Positions 45,789-59,100 of a stretch of DNA of 64,000 bases are shown here, piece after piece. This stretch comes from Orientallactaga sibirica (lineage: Eukaryota; Chordata; Mammalia; Rodentia; Dipodidae). Positions within the stretch are counted from its first letter, which is position 1. Each line of letters opens with the position of its first letter. Both the position numbers and the translations under genes were made by a program. The notes under the pieces were generated by a model. It had not been told where the DNA came from. It saw only the letters and a list, made by a program, of their open reading frames with translations, and ran no database searches. The stretch covers positions 12,712,501 to 12,776,500 of the forward strand of contig JAEOAD010000040.1 of NCBI GenBank assembly GCA_036365145.1, given 5' to 3'.

Positions 45789-48700
45789 AATATTTTAAAA
45801 TTATAAAAAATCTTTATTCATAGGATTTTGCTGAGACACATTTAAAAATCCTTTGTATACTTTTTGTATGTAAAGCTAATAGGAAAGGAAATAGAAATTG
45901 ATTTTGCAGAGTTTGGTGTTTTCATTTTAAAATCTTTGCTTGTAAACTACAGGGCTGGGACTGGCTCAGTGGGAGAGTGCTTGAGTAGTAGACACGAGAG
46001 ACCACAAAACAAAACAACCATGTAAGGAACATAGCCAGTGTTTTGCCATCTCGTTCTCTAAGGCACACTCTGTATTCACAGTACAAAAACAGAGTGCTTG
46101 CTTCAGTATTTTCTAAATAGGAGTTGCTATTTGAAAACAGTGTTAATTTCCATGTGAGCTCCAGATGTAAAGCTTGAATTAATTATTGTAGTGTTTACTT
46201 TTTAAGAAGTAAGAGGAAAACACTGAATTATCTCGATGCATTTCCAGGCAACACCAACGCTGCTTAGAAGATTTGGGTATCAGCTTATCAGGTCAGCTGT
46301 TTTATCTGCCAGCACATCTCTTCGAGTTTTGGCCCTCGGTGGGGAAGCCTTTCCCTCCCTGACGGTTCTCAGAAGCTGGAGAGCAGAAGGCAATAAAACA
46401 CTCATCTTTAACATTTATGGTGTCACTGAGGTATCGAGTTGGGCAACCTTTTACAGGATCCCAGAGGAGACTCTTAACTCTACTTTGAAGTAAGGGCTTA
46501 AGTTATACCAAATAAGAGGGAGAAACTTGTTTCCCCAGGTCCTCAGTGTGAACAGAGGGTTTTTTGTGTGTTGCTTTTATTTTTCCTTGGCTGGCGATAG
46601 CAGTTGAACTGAAATCCTTGCCTGCTAAGCACATGCTGCCACTGAGCTACACTGCTAGCCCTATTAACGCTGCTGAGATAGGCACGGAGGGGGTGACCAT
46701 TTTAGAAGCTCTAGTTTATCTTGTGTTTTATCTTAGCCATCCAGAGCCTTTCTTATTATAACTGATGCAGACACCCTGCTAGACCTTTTTGTTACAAATG
46801 GTGATCACGGATGATCATTTTAGAAGCACTAGTTTATCTTGTGTTTTTCTTAGCCATCCAGAACCTTCCTCATTATAACTGATGCAGACATCGTGCTAGA
46901 CTTTTTTGTTACAAATGGTGATCAATAATGTACGTGATAACTTTTTTCCTCTTGGCAGTCTTGGAGTTTGTACCATAACAAACTGCTTTTTCTTACTTGG
47001 TACAGTGGGATTTGAATAATTGGGGAATACTCTATTCATGTGTAACATTTCAAATCTGCTTTGGGTTGTGTTTCTTATAGATGTGAGCTGTCTGTACCGC
47101 TGGGGCATCCACTGCTTGGAACTGTGGTTGAAGTCAGAGACACAAACGGCTTCACAATTCAAGAAGGCACTGGCCAAGTATTTTTAGGTTGTCTTATATT
47201 TGTTGATTGGGAATAGTTTCGTCAAGAAGGAAAATTGGATATGTTTATTCTTTTGCAACCCATTGTATTTTTCACTGATAAATTTAATTTTTATAATCAT
47301 GAGATACTCAGCATTACCCAAAGTATTTCATATACAGTGTCTTCCATGCTAATGGAAATAATTTAAAAACATAACCTTGGGCTGGAGAGATGGTTTAGCA
47401 GTTAAGGCATTTGCCTATGAAGCCTAAGGACCCAGGTTCGATTCCCCAGAACCCACATAAGCCAGATGTACATGCTGACATCTGTGCCTGAATTTGTTTG
47501 CAGTGGCTAGAGGCCCTGGTGCACCCATTCTCTCTTTCTCTCTGATAAGTAAATAAAAATAAAATAAAAAACATAACCTTGACTATTAACATTCACAGAC
47601 AAAAATCATATCTAGTTGATATTCTTAGAATTAAAAAAAATCACATATATTTTTAGAACTAAATTTTATTTTATCCCTTTGCTAATTTACTGAAGTTACT
47701 GTGTCTAATTTTTGTCAGGTAGTATTTAAAAGTTAGGCTCATTTTAAAAAATATTTTTACTTATTTATTTGTGAGAGAGAAAGAGGCAGAGAGGGAGTGA
47801 TTGAGGAAGAGAGAGAGAATGGGAATGCCAGGGCCTCCGGCCTCTGCAAACGAACTCCAGATGCATGTGCCACTTTGTGCATCTGGCTTACATGGGTCCT
47901 GGGAATCGAACTTGGGTCCTTTGGCTTTGCGGGCAAGCCCCTTAACCACTAAGCCATCTCTCCAGCCCAACCTCATTTTTAATATAAATATTGATATTTT
48001 GAATACTAGTAGTTTAGATGTTTGTGATTTTGATGTTGTTCAGCATAGTTTCCATGAATTTTTATGACATTGGAGTTTGTATATTTGAAAGGTGGTAAAA
48101 ACAGAGTATGTTTTCTTGGTGATGAAATGGTGGTACCTCTTGGCACAATGAGAGCCACAGGAGACTTCGTGACTCTGAAAGATGGAGAGATGTTTTTTCT
48201 GGGCCGGCAGGACAGTCAGATCAAACGTCATGGCAAACGTCTGAACATGAAACTTGTACAACAGGTGAGACTATTTAATTATTATTTAAATATTAAGCAC
48301 TTCCTAACGCAAGTAAGCAGCATTGATTTCAATATTACTTATAGTATAGTTTTTACTGTTATTGCATTATTGATGAATAACAATGAAATATTGAGCCTGG
48401 TGTGGTGACACAGCCTATAAAAAACATGCACACAGGAGAGTAAGGATTATGAGTTCAAGACCAGCCTAAATTATATAGCAAGAAGCTGTCTTTAACAATA
48501 AAAACAAACAAATAGTAAAAGGCATGGACAATTCAGTGTGTCCCTTATTCCCAGCATGAAGAGATTTTTTAACAATTTATTCGCCAGCAGAAAAGGAGAG
48601 AGGGAGTGAGAGTATGTGTGGCAGGGCCTCCAGCCACAGCAAATGAACTCTAGATGCATATGCACTTTGTGCATCTGGCTTTACATGGGTACTAGGGAAT

Positions 48701-50092
48701 TGAATCCAGGCCGTTAGTCTTTGTAGACAATCTCGCCAGCCCCATTTACTTATTTTTGAGACAAGGTCTCTCTGAGCCCAGGCTGACCTGAAATTTCAAT
48801 TTTCCTGTCAACCACTCCAGCATTGGAATTACAGATGTGAACCACAAGCCTGACCTGAGAAGGCAGTTTTTTTTTTAATTTGTTTATTTATTTGAGAGAG
48901 AGAGAGAGGAGCAGATAGAGAATGGGCACGTCAGTGCCTCCAGCCGCTGCAAACAAACTCCAGACGCATGTGCCACTTTGTGCTTCTGGCTTACGTGGGT
49001 CCCGGGGAATTGAACCTGGGTCCTTTGGCTTTGCAGGCAAGTGCCTTAACTGCCAAGCCATCTCCCCAGCCCGAGAAAGCTGTTTAAAAAATAAGTAATG
49101 AAGTGGATTTTGAAATCTGTGGAAATGAATTGTTTTATTTAAATATAGGTGTGTTATTTTTGAAAACTGTTAAGAACCCTGAGTGTTATTAGTAGTTTAC
49201 AATACTTCACACTACTTTTTAAAATATCTGGTGTATTCTAGAATTTAATTCAGCTGAACTGGTTTCATATATAACAAATGAGAATGTTTAGGAAGCTCAT
49301 GTTCAGATAGCTTCACAGTAAATTAGGACCATCTCTTACAGGTTGCTGAAGAGCTTCAGCTGGTGGACTCCTGTGCAGTCACATGGTATAATCAGGAAAC
49401 ATTAATTCTCTTCATTGTACCCAAAGATGGTTTAGTGAAGGATTGCATCTTTAAAGAATTGCAGAAGCATCTTCCAAATCATGCCATCCCTGATGAAATT
49501 GTGTTGATTGATACTCTCCCATTTACATCTCATGGTAAAATAATTTAGAGCATTTATGTTCAGTGCTGAATAATACTAATTCTATTCATGATTAGTTTAA
49601 TGGCTACATCAGTATTGTTATAAATGATAAAATGTTACAAATAATAAAATGTTAGATACTTTGTGTAATTAAATTATTTTATCCTCAGAAATTCCTGTGG
49701 GTAGATGGTAATGTTCCCATTTACAGATGAGGAAAGCAAGACTTAAGAGATTAGAGAGGGCTGGGACGATGGCTCAGCAGTAAAAGGTACTTATTTGCAA
49801 AGCCTGCTGACCTGAGTTCTGTTCCCAAGCTGCCCATGTCAGCCAGATTCAAAAAGTGGCTCAAGCACCTGGTGTTTGCAGCAGCAAGAGACTTTGACAC
49901 ACCCATATACACACATGTAAATAAATAATTTTTTAAAAAGAGACTAGGTAATTTCCCTTAAAGCACTTTACTGGTGTATTAGTTATGTTTGTGTCTCTGA
50001 TTACAACACCTGAGAGAAACACACTTAAGGAAGATTGTGACTCAAGGTTCCTTTCAGCCCATCCTGGCCAGGAAAGCCCAATGGAACAGCTT

Positions 50093-50139
<47 letters not shown>

Positions 50140-53100
50140 TGAGAGAAAGAGAGAGTGGGCATGCTAGGGCCCATAGCCAGTGCAAATGAACTCCAGATGC
50201 ATATACCACCTTCTGCATCTGGCTTACATGGGTACTGGGGAACCAAACCTGAGTCCTTAGGCTTCTCAGGCAAGCACCTTAACCACTAAGCCATCTGCCA
50301 GCCTGAATATCATTTCTTTACCTCCTTAAATTAGATGAGCATTAGCCTCTCTTTTTTTCCTACATGTTATTCACTACATTTTTTTTAAAATTAATTTTAT
50401 TTTATTTATGTGCAAGCAGGAAGAGAGAGAGATAGGAGACAGACAGACAGAGAGAATGGGGGTGCCAGGGCTCTAGCCATTGTAAATAAACACCAGACGC
50501 ATGCACCCCCTTGTGCATCTGGCTTATGTGGGTACTGGGGAATCAAACCTGGGTCTTTTGGCTTCATAGGCAAGTGCCTTAACCACTAAGCTCCTTCGCT
50601 ACATTCTTTTTTTTTTTTGTTTTTGTTTTGTTTTTTGGTTTTGGAGGTAGGGTCTCAATCTAGTTTAGGCTGACCTGGAGTTCACTCTGTATTCTCAGGG
50701 TGGCCTCAAACTCACGGTGATCCTCCTACCTCTGCCTCCTGAGTGCTGGGATTAAAGACGTGCACCACCATGCCCAGCTTTCACTACATTCTTAATAGCA
50801 TTGCATTTACTGCAGAGTGCATTGTGACAAATTAGTCCATATGACTTGTAAGTTTTACAGTGAAAAGTGTGTGTGACTAATGAAGACACAGGTGCTGAGG
50901 TGAAGTTTTGTCTGTTTGTTTATTTATGGTGTTAGTGATTCATCCTAGGGTCTTGTGCATGCTAAGTGCACGCTTTACTACTGGACTACATCCCTATCAT
51001 GAGATTCAATTTTATTTTTATTTATTTATTTATTAGAGAGAGAGAGAAAGGGTGCTTCAGGGCCTCTAGTCACTGCAAACTCTAGATGTGTGCGCCACCA
51101 TGTGCATCTGGCTAATGTGGGTTTTGGGGAATTGAACCCAGGTCATTAGGCTTCGCAGGCAAGTGCTCTAACATCTAAGCCATTTCTCTAGCCAGAGATA
51201 CAATTTTAAATGTTATTTTTAAAACATTTGTATTTTATTTTTCATATTAAGGCAAAATTGATGTTTCTCAGTTGAACAAGATATATTTAGACTACCAGAA
51301 CTCCAAGCCTGAGAAAAAGCTCCATGGAAAAGAGGAACTATGGGGAAAATTACAGTATTTATGGAAGGTACAACTTTTTAAATGCAAATTTATTAATATA
51401 GAGTTCATTTTAGTGAATTCTAGCATCCCTAGTAAGTTGTTAAAATAAAGGTTAGGCTGGCCATGGTGGCGCACACCTTTAATCCCAGCACTCAGGAAGC
51501 AGAGGTAGGAGGATTGCCATGGGTTGGAGGCCACTCTGAGACTACAGAGTAAGTTACAGGTCAGTCTGGGCTAGATTGAGACCCTACCTTGAAGAAACCA
51601 AAAAAATAAAATAAAGGTTAGGTTATCTGAGGAATTTATTGGCTCAAGTAGACAAAGCCAGATGGCGCTCTGCCTCATTGTCCAGCTGGAACACTTAGGG
51701 CCCCATCATTCATTGTCCTGAGATTCTGGCAGTAGCAGCATATATGTATCCCTGCTTAAAGGAGTTTTTTGTTTTTTTTTTAATGTGTTTGTCTCAATAA
51801 GTTTACTTATTGGTTCTGGAAAAAGGATATGTTTAATTTTATCTTTTTAAAAGTTTTTTAAAATTTATTTATTAGAGACAGAGAGAGACGGAGAGTGAGA
51901 ATGGGCATGCCAGGGCCTCTAGCCACTGCAAATGCACTCCAGATGCATGCACCCTCTTGTGCATTTGGCTTACGTGGGACCTGGAGAATGGAATCGGGGT
52001 CCTTAGGCTTCATAGGCAAACACCTTAACTGCTAAGCCATCTCTCCAGCCCCTAATTTTATCTTTTAAAACAGAGAATATCAGGCTAGGTGTGGTGGTAC
52101 ATGCTTTTAATCCCAGCACTCGGGAGGCTGAGATAAGAGTATTGTCATGAGTTGAAGGCCAGCTTATGCTACAGAGTAACTTCCAGGTTAATCTGAACTA
52201 GAGTGAGACCCTACTTCAAAAAATAAAAATAAGAGTAATCTCAATGAAATTCTTCTCCCCTCTGTTTTAAGATTATTGTAAAGCAATTTCAATCCATATG
52301 ACGTAGTTGAGGATACAAACCATCCTGTTATAATGGAATGGTCAGCTGTTACCTTCTTAAGGGCTTACCACTAGTAAGCAGATGTTTCTACAACCCCATT
52401 CCTCATTTTATGGAAAGGGAAACTGCTCTAAATAGAAGCATATTTTGCAGGTAGAGAGTGATTTATAGCACAGTGATGACCTTTAGTAAGAAGAATTTGA
52501 AATTTATCTAAATATTTAACATTATTCTTTATTGTAGATACTGTCATCTCTGTCCCTCTATAAGGGGTAAGGTCTTGGACATTTTATTTATTTTTTTTTT
52601 TTTTTTTTTTTTGAGATAGGGTCTCGTTCTAGCCCAGGCTGACCTGAAATTCACCCTGTAGTTTCAGGGTGGCCTTGAACTCACATCGATCTCCTACCTC
52701 TGCCCCCTGAGTGCTGGGATTAAAGGTGTGTGCCACCACGTCTGGCCTAATGTCTTAGTTTTGGTTTTTTCCGTCACCATCTTTCTCCCTTCTGTCATCC
52801 CTAGTCCGTTCTGAGTCTCCCAGAAGAGACTGTGACGGTTCCCGATGAGTCACTCTTCTTGAATAGTGGTGGAGACTCCTTCAAGGCCACATGGCTCTTT
52901 AATGAGATTGAAAAGCTCATTGGGACCTCCATACCTGGGCTTCTGGAAGCTATTCTCAGCACTTCCATTTTAGAAGTTTACGGCCACATCATTGCCACAG
53001 CGTTCACAGACAAGGACCTGACACTCACCAAGAGTTGGGCCACCAAAAGGAAGCGCCGTGATGATGATCACTATGAAGCCAGTGGACAGTGTTCACAGAA

Positions 53101-56100
53101 GGCTGCTGTGCCTTTAAATGACACCAGTGAAGCTGGGGCTTCCATTGCACTGAGCAGAGGGAGTCAGGTCTCCTCTTTGAATGCAGGACATTGTCCTTCA
53201 GCATATGCTTCTGACTGTATTTCACAGACTTTGAAAATTGCAAGTCCTCCAACCCTTACTGGAAAGTCAAAGGATCCACCCCTTGTCACGAAGGTTTTCG
53301 AGGAGGGGAGACCCATGGAAAGGGGTGGGAGGCTGGTGTTGCGTGTGAGGTGGAGGTCAGACACGGGCAAATGTGTGGATGCTTCCCCCCTGGTTGTGGT
53401 CCCTGCCATGGACAGGTCATGCACAACCGTGTATGTCGGCTCCCATTCGCACACAGTGAAGGCCATTGACCTCTCCTCTGGGAAGACGAAATGGGAGCAG
53501 GTTTTGGGAGACCGTGTTGAGTCCTCAGCATGCGTCTCTAAGTGTGGGAACTTCATTGTAGTAGGTAAGTTTCTGAATTTGAGCTCTGTAGAGTTAAGAT
53601 GGATTACATAATAATGCTGATAAGACCACATTAAATTAAAAAAAAAACCTGCGGTTGTTTTCAAAGAGTAATGGTTAACTCTGTACTAGTTTACTAGATG
53701 GCTTGGGGACAGAGGTCCTGGATATAAACTTAGCTCTCTGACCTTGTCATTTGCTGGACTGGAACTTCAGTATTCTCACGGGTGAAAGGGGAACAATAAT
53801 AAATCAGGGTGCCACATCACCCATTGCGTCAAACCCGGTGACCTTACAGCAGCAGGCATTGATTAGCTCAGTTTCCATTGGTCAGGAATTTTGGAGCCAT
53901 TCACCTGATGGTGAATGTCAGGTGCTTCCTGTAGGTTTTACATCTGAAGGTTTTACTTAAGCTGGAAAAGATGGTTCTGAGATGGCTTGTTCATATCTGT
54001 TAGTACAGGGCTCAGTTCTTTGCCAGGTTTTGTCAGTAAGCTTCCATTTCTGCCACAGGAGCCTGTCTAGGCTGCCTGGATGTCTGCATAGCATGGCTGC
54101 TAACTTCCCTTAAAGGGCGAGATCTGAGGGAGAAGGTCATGGGAGACACACCGTACCGTTTATGACCTAGTCTGTAGGATGGTAGATCATGTTTACTTTA
54201 TTTTCTTCAGTAGACATCATTGAGTCCAGCCCACACAAGGGGTGGAGAACCGTCTCTACCTCCTGACAAGAAGAACATCTAAAATTTGTAGACTTAAAAA
54301 AAATTGTATTTATTTATTTGAGAGAGAAAGAGGAGGGGAAAGAGAGAAAGGGAGAGGGCACCAGGGCCTTCAGCTGCTACAAACTCCAGACACGTGGGCC
54401 ACCTTGTGCGTCTCGCTTGTGTATATACTAGGGAATCGAACCTGGGTCCTTAGACTTCATAGGCAAGTGCATTAACCACTAAGCCATCTCTCCAGTCCTG
54501 CAGACATATTTTTAAACTATTAGAATTACCAAAAAGTTTTGGGGAGGATTGTATGAGCTTAATGAACCCAGAAAACATTACCTGGCACAAACAAAGCTCT
54601 TGGTAAGTGATAGCTGTGGGCTGTAACTGAGTTTTATTAAGGCATAGGTGAGTTTTAGTTTCCTAGGAATATGGAGGTCCAAGTATAATGTCCGTCTCCA
54701 CCATCTTTTCATTCCCAAATACATTGTTTCACTGTATAGACCAAGTGCTTAGGAATGTATTCCTACCTATGCCATCCTGCCCAAGTCAAGAACCATTTCT
54801 TCTGTTATCTTTTGGAATTGAATTGACCTGAAATAAATGTCTAACCCTACAGAGTCCTGGAAGCTCTGTTACATAGAGTTCATCATCATGGAGCAGGTCA
54901 CTAGCACATTGCCACTCAGTGCACAAAATACCCCAGAAATTGAGTTAAGGTGTGAGTGAAGACCTCAGCCAGGGGCAGGGCCACTTAGAGAGCAGGCAGT
55001 GACTGGAGAGACGGCTCACGGTTAAGTGCGCGTCATGGGGAGAGTGGGCGGAAGAAACTATGCAAAGTAGCTGTTCCAGTTCCACTTTGTCTTGTGCACA
55101 TGCATCCAGGGGATGTGAATGTCTTGCTTGTCAGGTTTTTACCACCCTTCCTTCTTCCAAGTAGCTTATTTGGTTACACCAAGGTCAAGAACCCCTGCCC
55201 TGTCTTTTTATCTGTGGCCACAATTTGGGCAAAGCAGTTCAGTGCATTGAGTAAGCACATGAGCTCTAGACTCAGAGCTTGGCCCTGAGATGAAATCTTG
55301 ATCTGCCACATGGTAACTGTAGCTGTGTCTGTTTCCATGTTGTTATCCATTAAAGTGTGTGGGTATTGTTACATTTGCTCCACTGTGTTAGAAGATGAAA
55401 GGACTTAGCAGACAGAAAATACTTAAAAAGACAATCGGCACTTATAGAATGCCCAGTAAACATTGCTATAAATGTCAGCATTTCTTGAACACCTTCCAGG
55501 CTCGGGGCATCTGTCCACACTGTGCTATTTGTGACGATAGCCCCCGGCGTGGATGAATCCGCATTATGCAGAAGAGAAGTCCGAGGTTCAGTGGTGCCGG
55601 GTAACCTGCCCAGTAACAGTCCTGATAGAGAGTCCCGTGTGCCAAAGCCTCTGCCACGGAGGGCTTCACTGTTTCCTTGGCACAAAGTGCTTTTTAGCGC
55701 TTCTAAGAACACGGGGCTGCCGGATGTAGGAGTGCTCATGTGTAGTCCCAGCGCTGGAGGAGCTAAATCAGTGAGTTCAAGGTGAGCCTGGGCTACACAG
55801 TGAGACTGTCTCACACCTACCCCTAAAAAGGGGGAGTTGCATAGCCTCTAAAAAATATTTTACACAAGTGACTGCAATTCAGTTTCTGCTTTATATTGCT
55901 GAAATTTAAATCAGATGAATGAACAACTTTATATAAAGAACACTGAATATAAATTGTCATGATTTAGAATTATTTTATAGTTGCAGATGTCAATTCAGTC
56001 TCATCTTTTATATCTTGTTCCCTATAGGCTGTTACGATGGATTAGTTTATGTCCTAACAAGTAATACTGGAGAAAAATACTGGACGTTTACTACTGAAGA

Positions 56101-59100
56101 TGCTGTTAAAAGCTCACCAACCGTGGATCCAATCACAGGACTTCTTTACGTTGGATCTCATGATCAGCACGTGTATGCTCTGGATCTTTATGTAAGAACT
56201 CCCCCAGCAGTCTTACACCACACGTAGAAGAGCAAGAAACAGTGAGGTGTTACTGAGTTTGGGAACAGGTGCTAACTATTGCCCAAGTTTAGCATTTGGT
56301 CTGGAAAGAAGGAATGGTTAATTAAATCTAGTATTGGACAGTTTTAACTTTCTAACTAAATTTACTGTAAGTAGCCAGGCGTGGTGGTGCACGCCTTTAA
56401 TCCCAGCCCTCCAGAGGCAGAGGTAGGAGGATCACTGTGAGTTCGAGGCCACCTTGAGACTACATAGTGAATTCCAGGTCAGCCTGAGCTTGAGTGAGAC
56501 CCTTCCTCGAAAAACGAAAAAAATAAAAAAAATAAATTTACCGTAAATAACTTTTGAAATATAAGGAACTTGGAATTATCTTAACAGCAAGAAATCATAA
56601 TGTAAAAGATCAGTAAAATATTTTAGGATCTGATTACCTGAAAATATAAAAATTATAAAATTACAAAAAATAAGCTAGGGAAATGTTTGAAGTGATTGAG
56701 TCAAATCTCGTAAGTATAAATAAAAGTAAAGAGCAGGGCTGGAGAGATGGCTCAGTGGTTAAGGTGCTTGTCAGCAAAGCCAAAGGCCCCAGGTTTGATT
56801 CCCCAGTATCTATGTGAAGTCAGATGCACAAGGTGGCACATGTGTCTGAAGTTCACTTGTAGTGGCTAGAAGCCCAGGCACACCCATTCTCTCTTTATCT
56901 CTGTCTCTCCATCTCTCAAATAAATAAATTTTAAAAAGGAAGAAAGAAAAGAGCAAATACAAGTTAATTAGAAGATCATGCTGACATAAATACATAGGAC
57001 TCTCAAAAAGATAAGGTTAGTAATATTTCAGAGTTAATAATCAAAGGAATGCAAATTAGAAACCATGAGGGTCAGAAACAAACAGATTATAAAACATTGT
57101 CTTGATGACATTCACTGCTGGTGTGAGTGGTGGGGGTTATACCTGTAATCTGCTGGTGTGAGTGATGGGGGTTATACTGTAATTTGGTGTGAGTGGTATC
57201 CTGTAATCTGCTGGTGTGAGTGGTGGGGGTTATACCTATAATCTGCTGGTTAGTGGTGGGGTTATTTAATCTGCTGGTAAAGTGGTGGGGTTATACCTGT
57301 AATCTGCAGACTGTAATCATGGTGTGAGTGGTGGGGTTACATTAGTGGTATCACCTGTAATCTGGTTGAGTGGTGGGGTTACACCTGTAATCTGCAGGTA
57401 GTGGAGAAATTTTACCTTATCTTTTAGTGGTGGGGTTTACCTGTAATTTGGTTGGTTTTACACCTGTAATCTGCTGGTGTGAGTGGTGGGGTTATACCTG
57501 TAATCTGCTGGTGTGAGTGGTGGGGTTATACCTGTAATCTGCTGGTGTGAGTGGTGGGGGTTACACCTGTAATCTGCTGGTGTGAGTGGTGGGGTTACAC
57601 CTGTAATCTGCTGGTGTGAGTGGTGGGGTTATACCTGTAATCTGCTAAGATAAATTGCTGGTTTTATCTTGGGCTGGTGTGAGTGGTGGGGTTATACCTG
57701 TAATCTGCTGTTAGTGGTGTTTACACCTGTAATCTGCAAGTGGTGGTTAACCTGCCTGAGTGGGTAATCTGCTGTTTCCCAGCACCCTGTAATCCATCTG
57801 GGGGTTATACCTGTAATCTGCTGGTGTGAGTGGGCTGGACCTGTAATCTGCTGAGTGGTGGTGGTTATACCTGTAATCTGCCATTCTACCTGTAATCTGC
57901 TGGTGTGAGTGGTGGGGTTATACCTGTAATCTGCTGGTGTGAGTGGTGGGGTTATACCTGTAATCTGCTGGTGTGAGTGGTGGGGGTTACACCTGTAATC
58001 TGGCTGTAGGTAACATTTTCATATCCTTTCACCAGGGAACTCTTTTCCTTAGGATTTTATCCTTGTAAAATTTTCAGAAACACAGACTGATACATGCTCC
58101 AAGTTGTTTATTATATCAAGTGATTGGTTCCAGTTTTCAAGGATCAGGTAGAGAGAAATTTTATCTTATTTTATTGTTATTTTTTTGGTTTTTCAAGGAA
58201 TTCAGTATGTAGTCTCAGGGCAGCCTCAAACTCATGGTGATCCACCTACCTCTACCTCCCAAGTACTGGGTTAAAGGTGTGTACCACCACACCCAGCTAA
58301 GATAAATTATTTTATCTTGGGCTGGAGAGATGGCTCAGCTGTTAAGGTGTTTCCCTGCAATGGCTAATGCCTGGATTTCTATTCCCCAGTACCCACTATC
58401 TGGAGCTTGTTTGCAGTGGCTGGAGGCCCTGGCACGCCCATTCTCTCTGTCTCTCTTCTATTTTTCTCAGCTTGCAAATATATATATATATATATATTTA
58501 AAAAAATATATATATAAATATAAAAATTATTTTATTTATGTATGAAGTATAGTACATTAAAATTATGTTTGTCAGTTAGGAAAGATGGCTTAGTGGTTAA
58601 GCGCTTGCCTGTGAAGCCAGGACCCCGGTTCAAGGCTTGATTCCCAGGACCCATGTAAGTAAGCCAGATGCACAAGGTGGCTCATGCATTTGGAGTTCAT
58701 TTGCAGTGGCTGGAGTTCCTGGTGCGCCCTCTCTCTCTCTCTTTCTCTCTTCTCTCTGCCTCTTCTCTCTGTCTCTCTTAAATAAATTAAAAATTAAAAA
58801 GCAAAAATTAGAAAAAATATGTTTGTCATTTATAAACTAAATGAGAAAAACATGTTACCAAGTTGTATATTTTTACATTTTAATGTAATCAGACTAAAAG
58901 GCTTGTGGGTGTGTGTACACATGCACGCACACGCACATGTCTGAGAAAGACCAAAGGGAAACGCTACAATGTGTATCCTTTGTCATCTTGGTGATGGATG
59001 CCTGAGACCCCAGCACTCGGGAGTCAGAGGCAGGAGGAGCTTGAGTCTGAGACAGAGGAAGGGAGGGAATGGGGAGAGAAACTCTCATTACCTTGGGCTC

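Noticed and set aside
55350..55814. 154-codon minus-strand frame in AASDH intron 11
   Set aside because: It spans MIR and B1-like relics and has no recognisable domain or splice context.
57116..58004. CRISPR-like array of short direct repeats
   Set aside because: The units touch or overlap each other with no unique spacers, and the site is a mammalian intron; it is a minisatellite.
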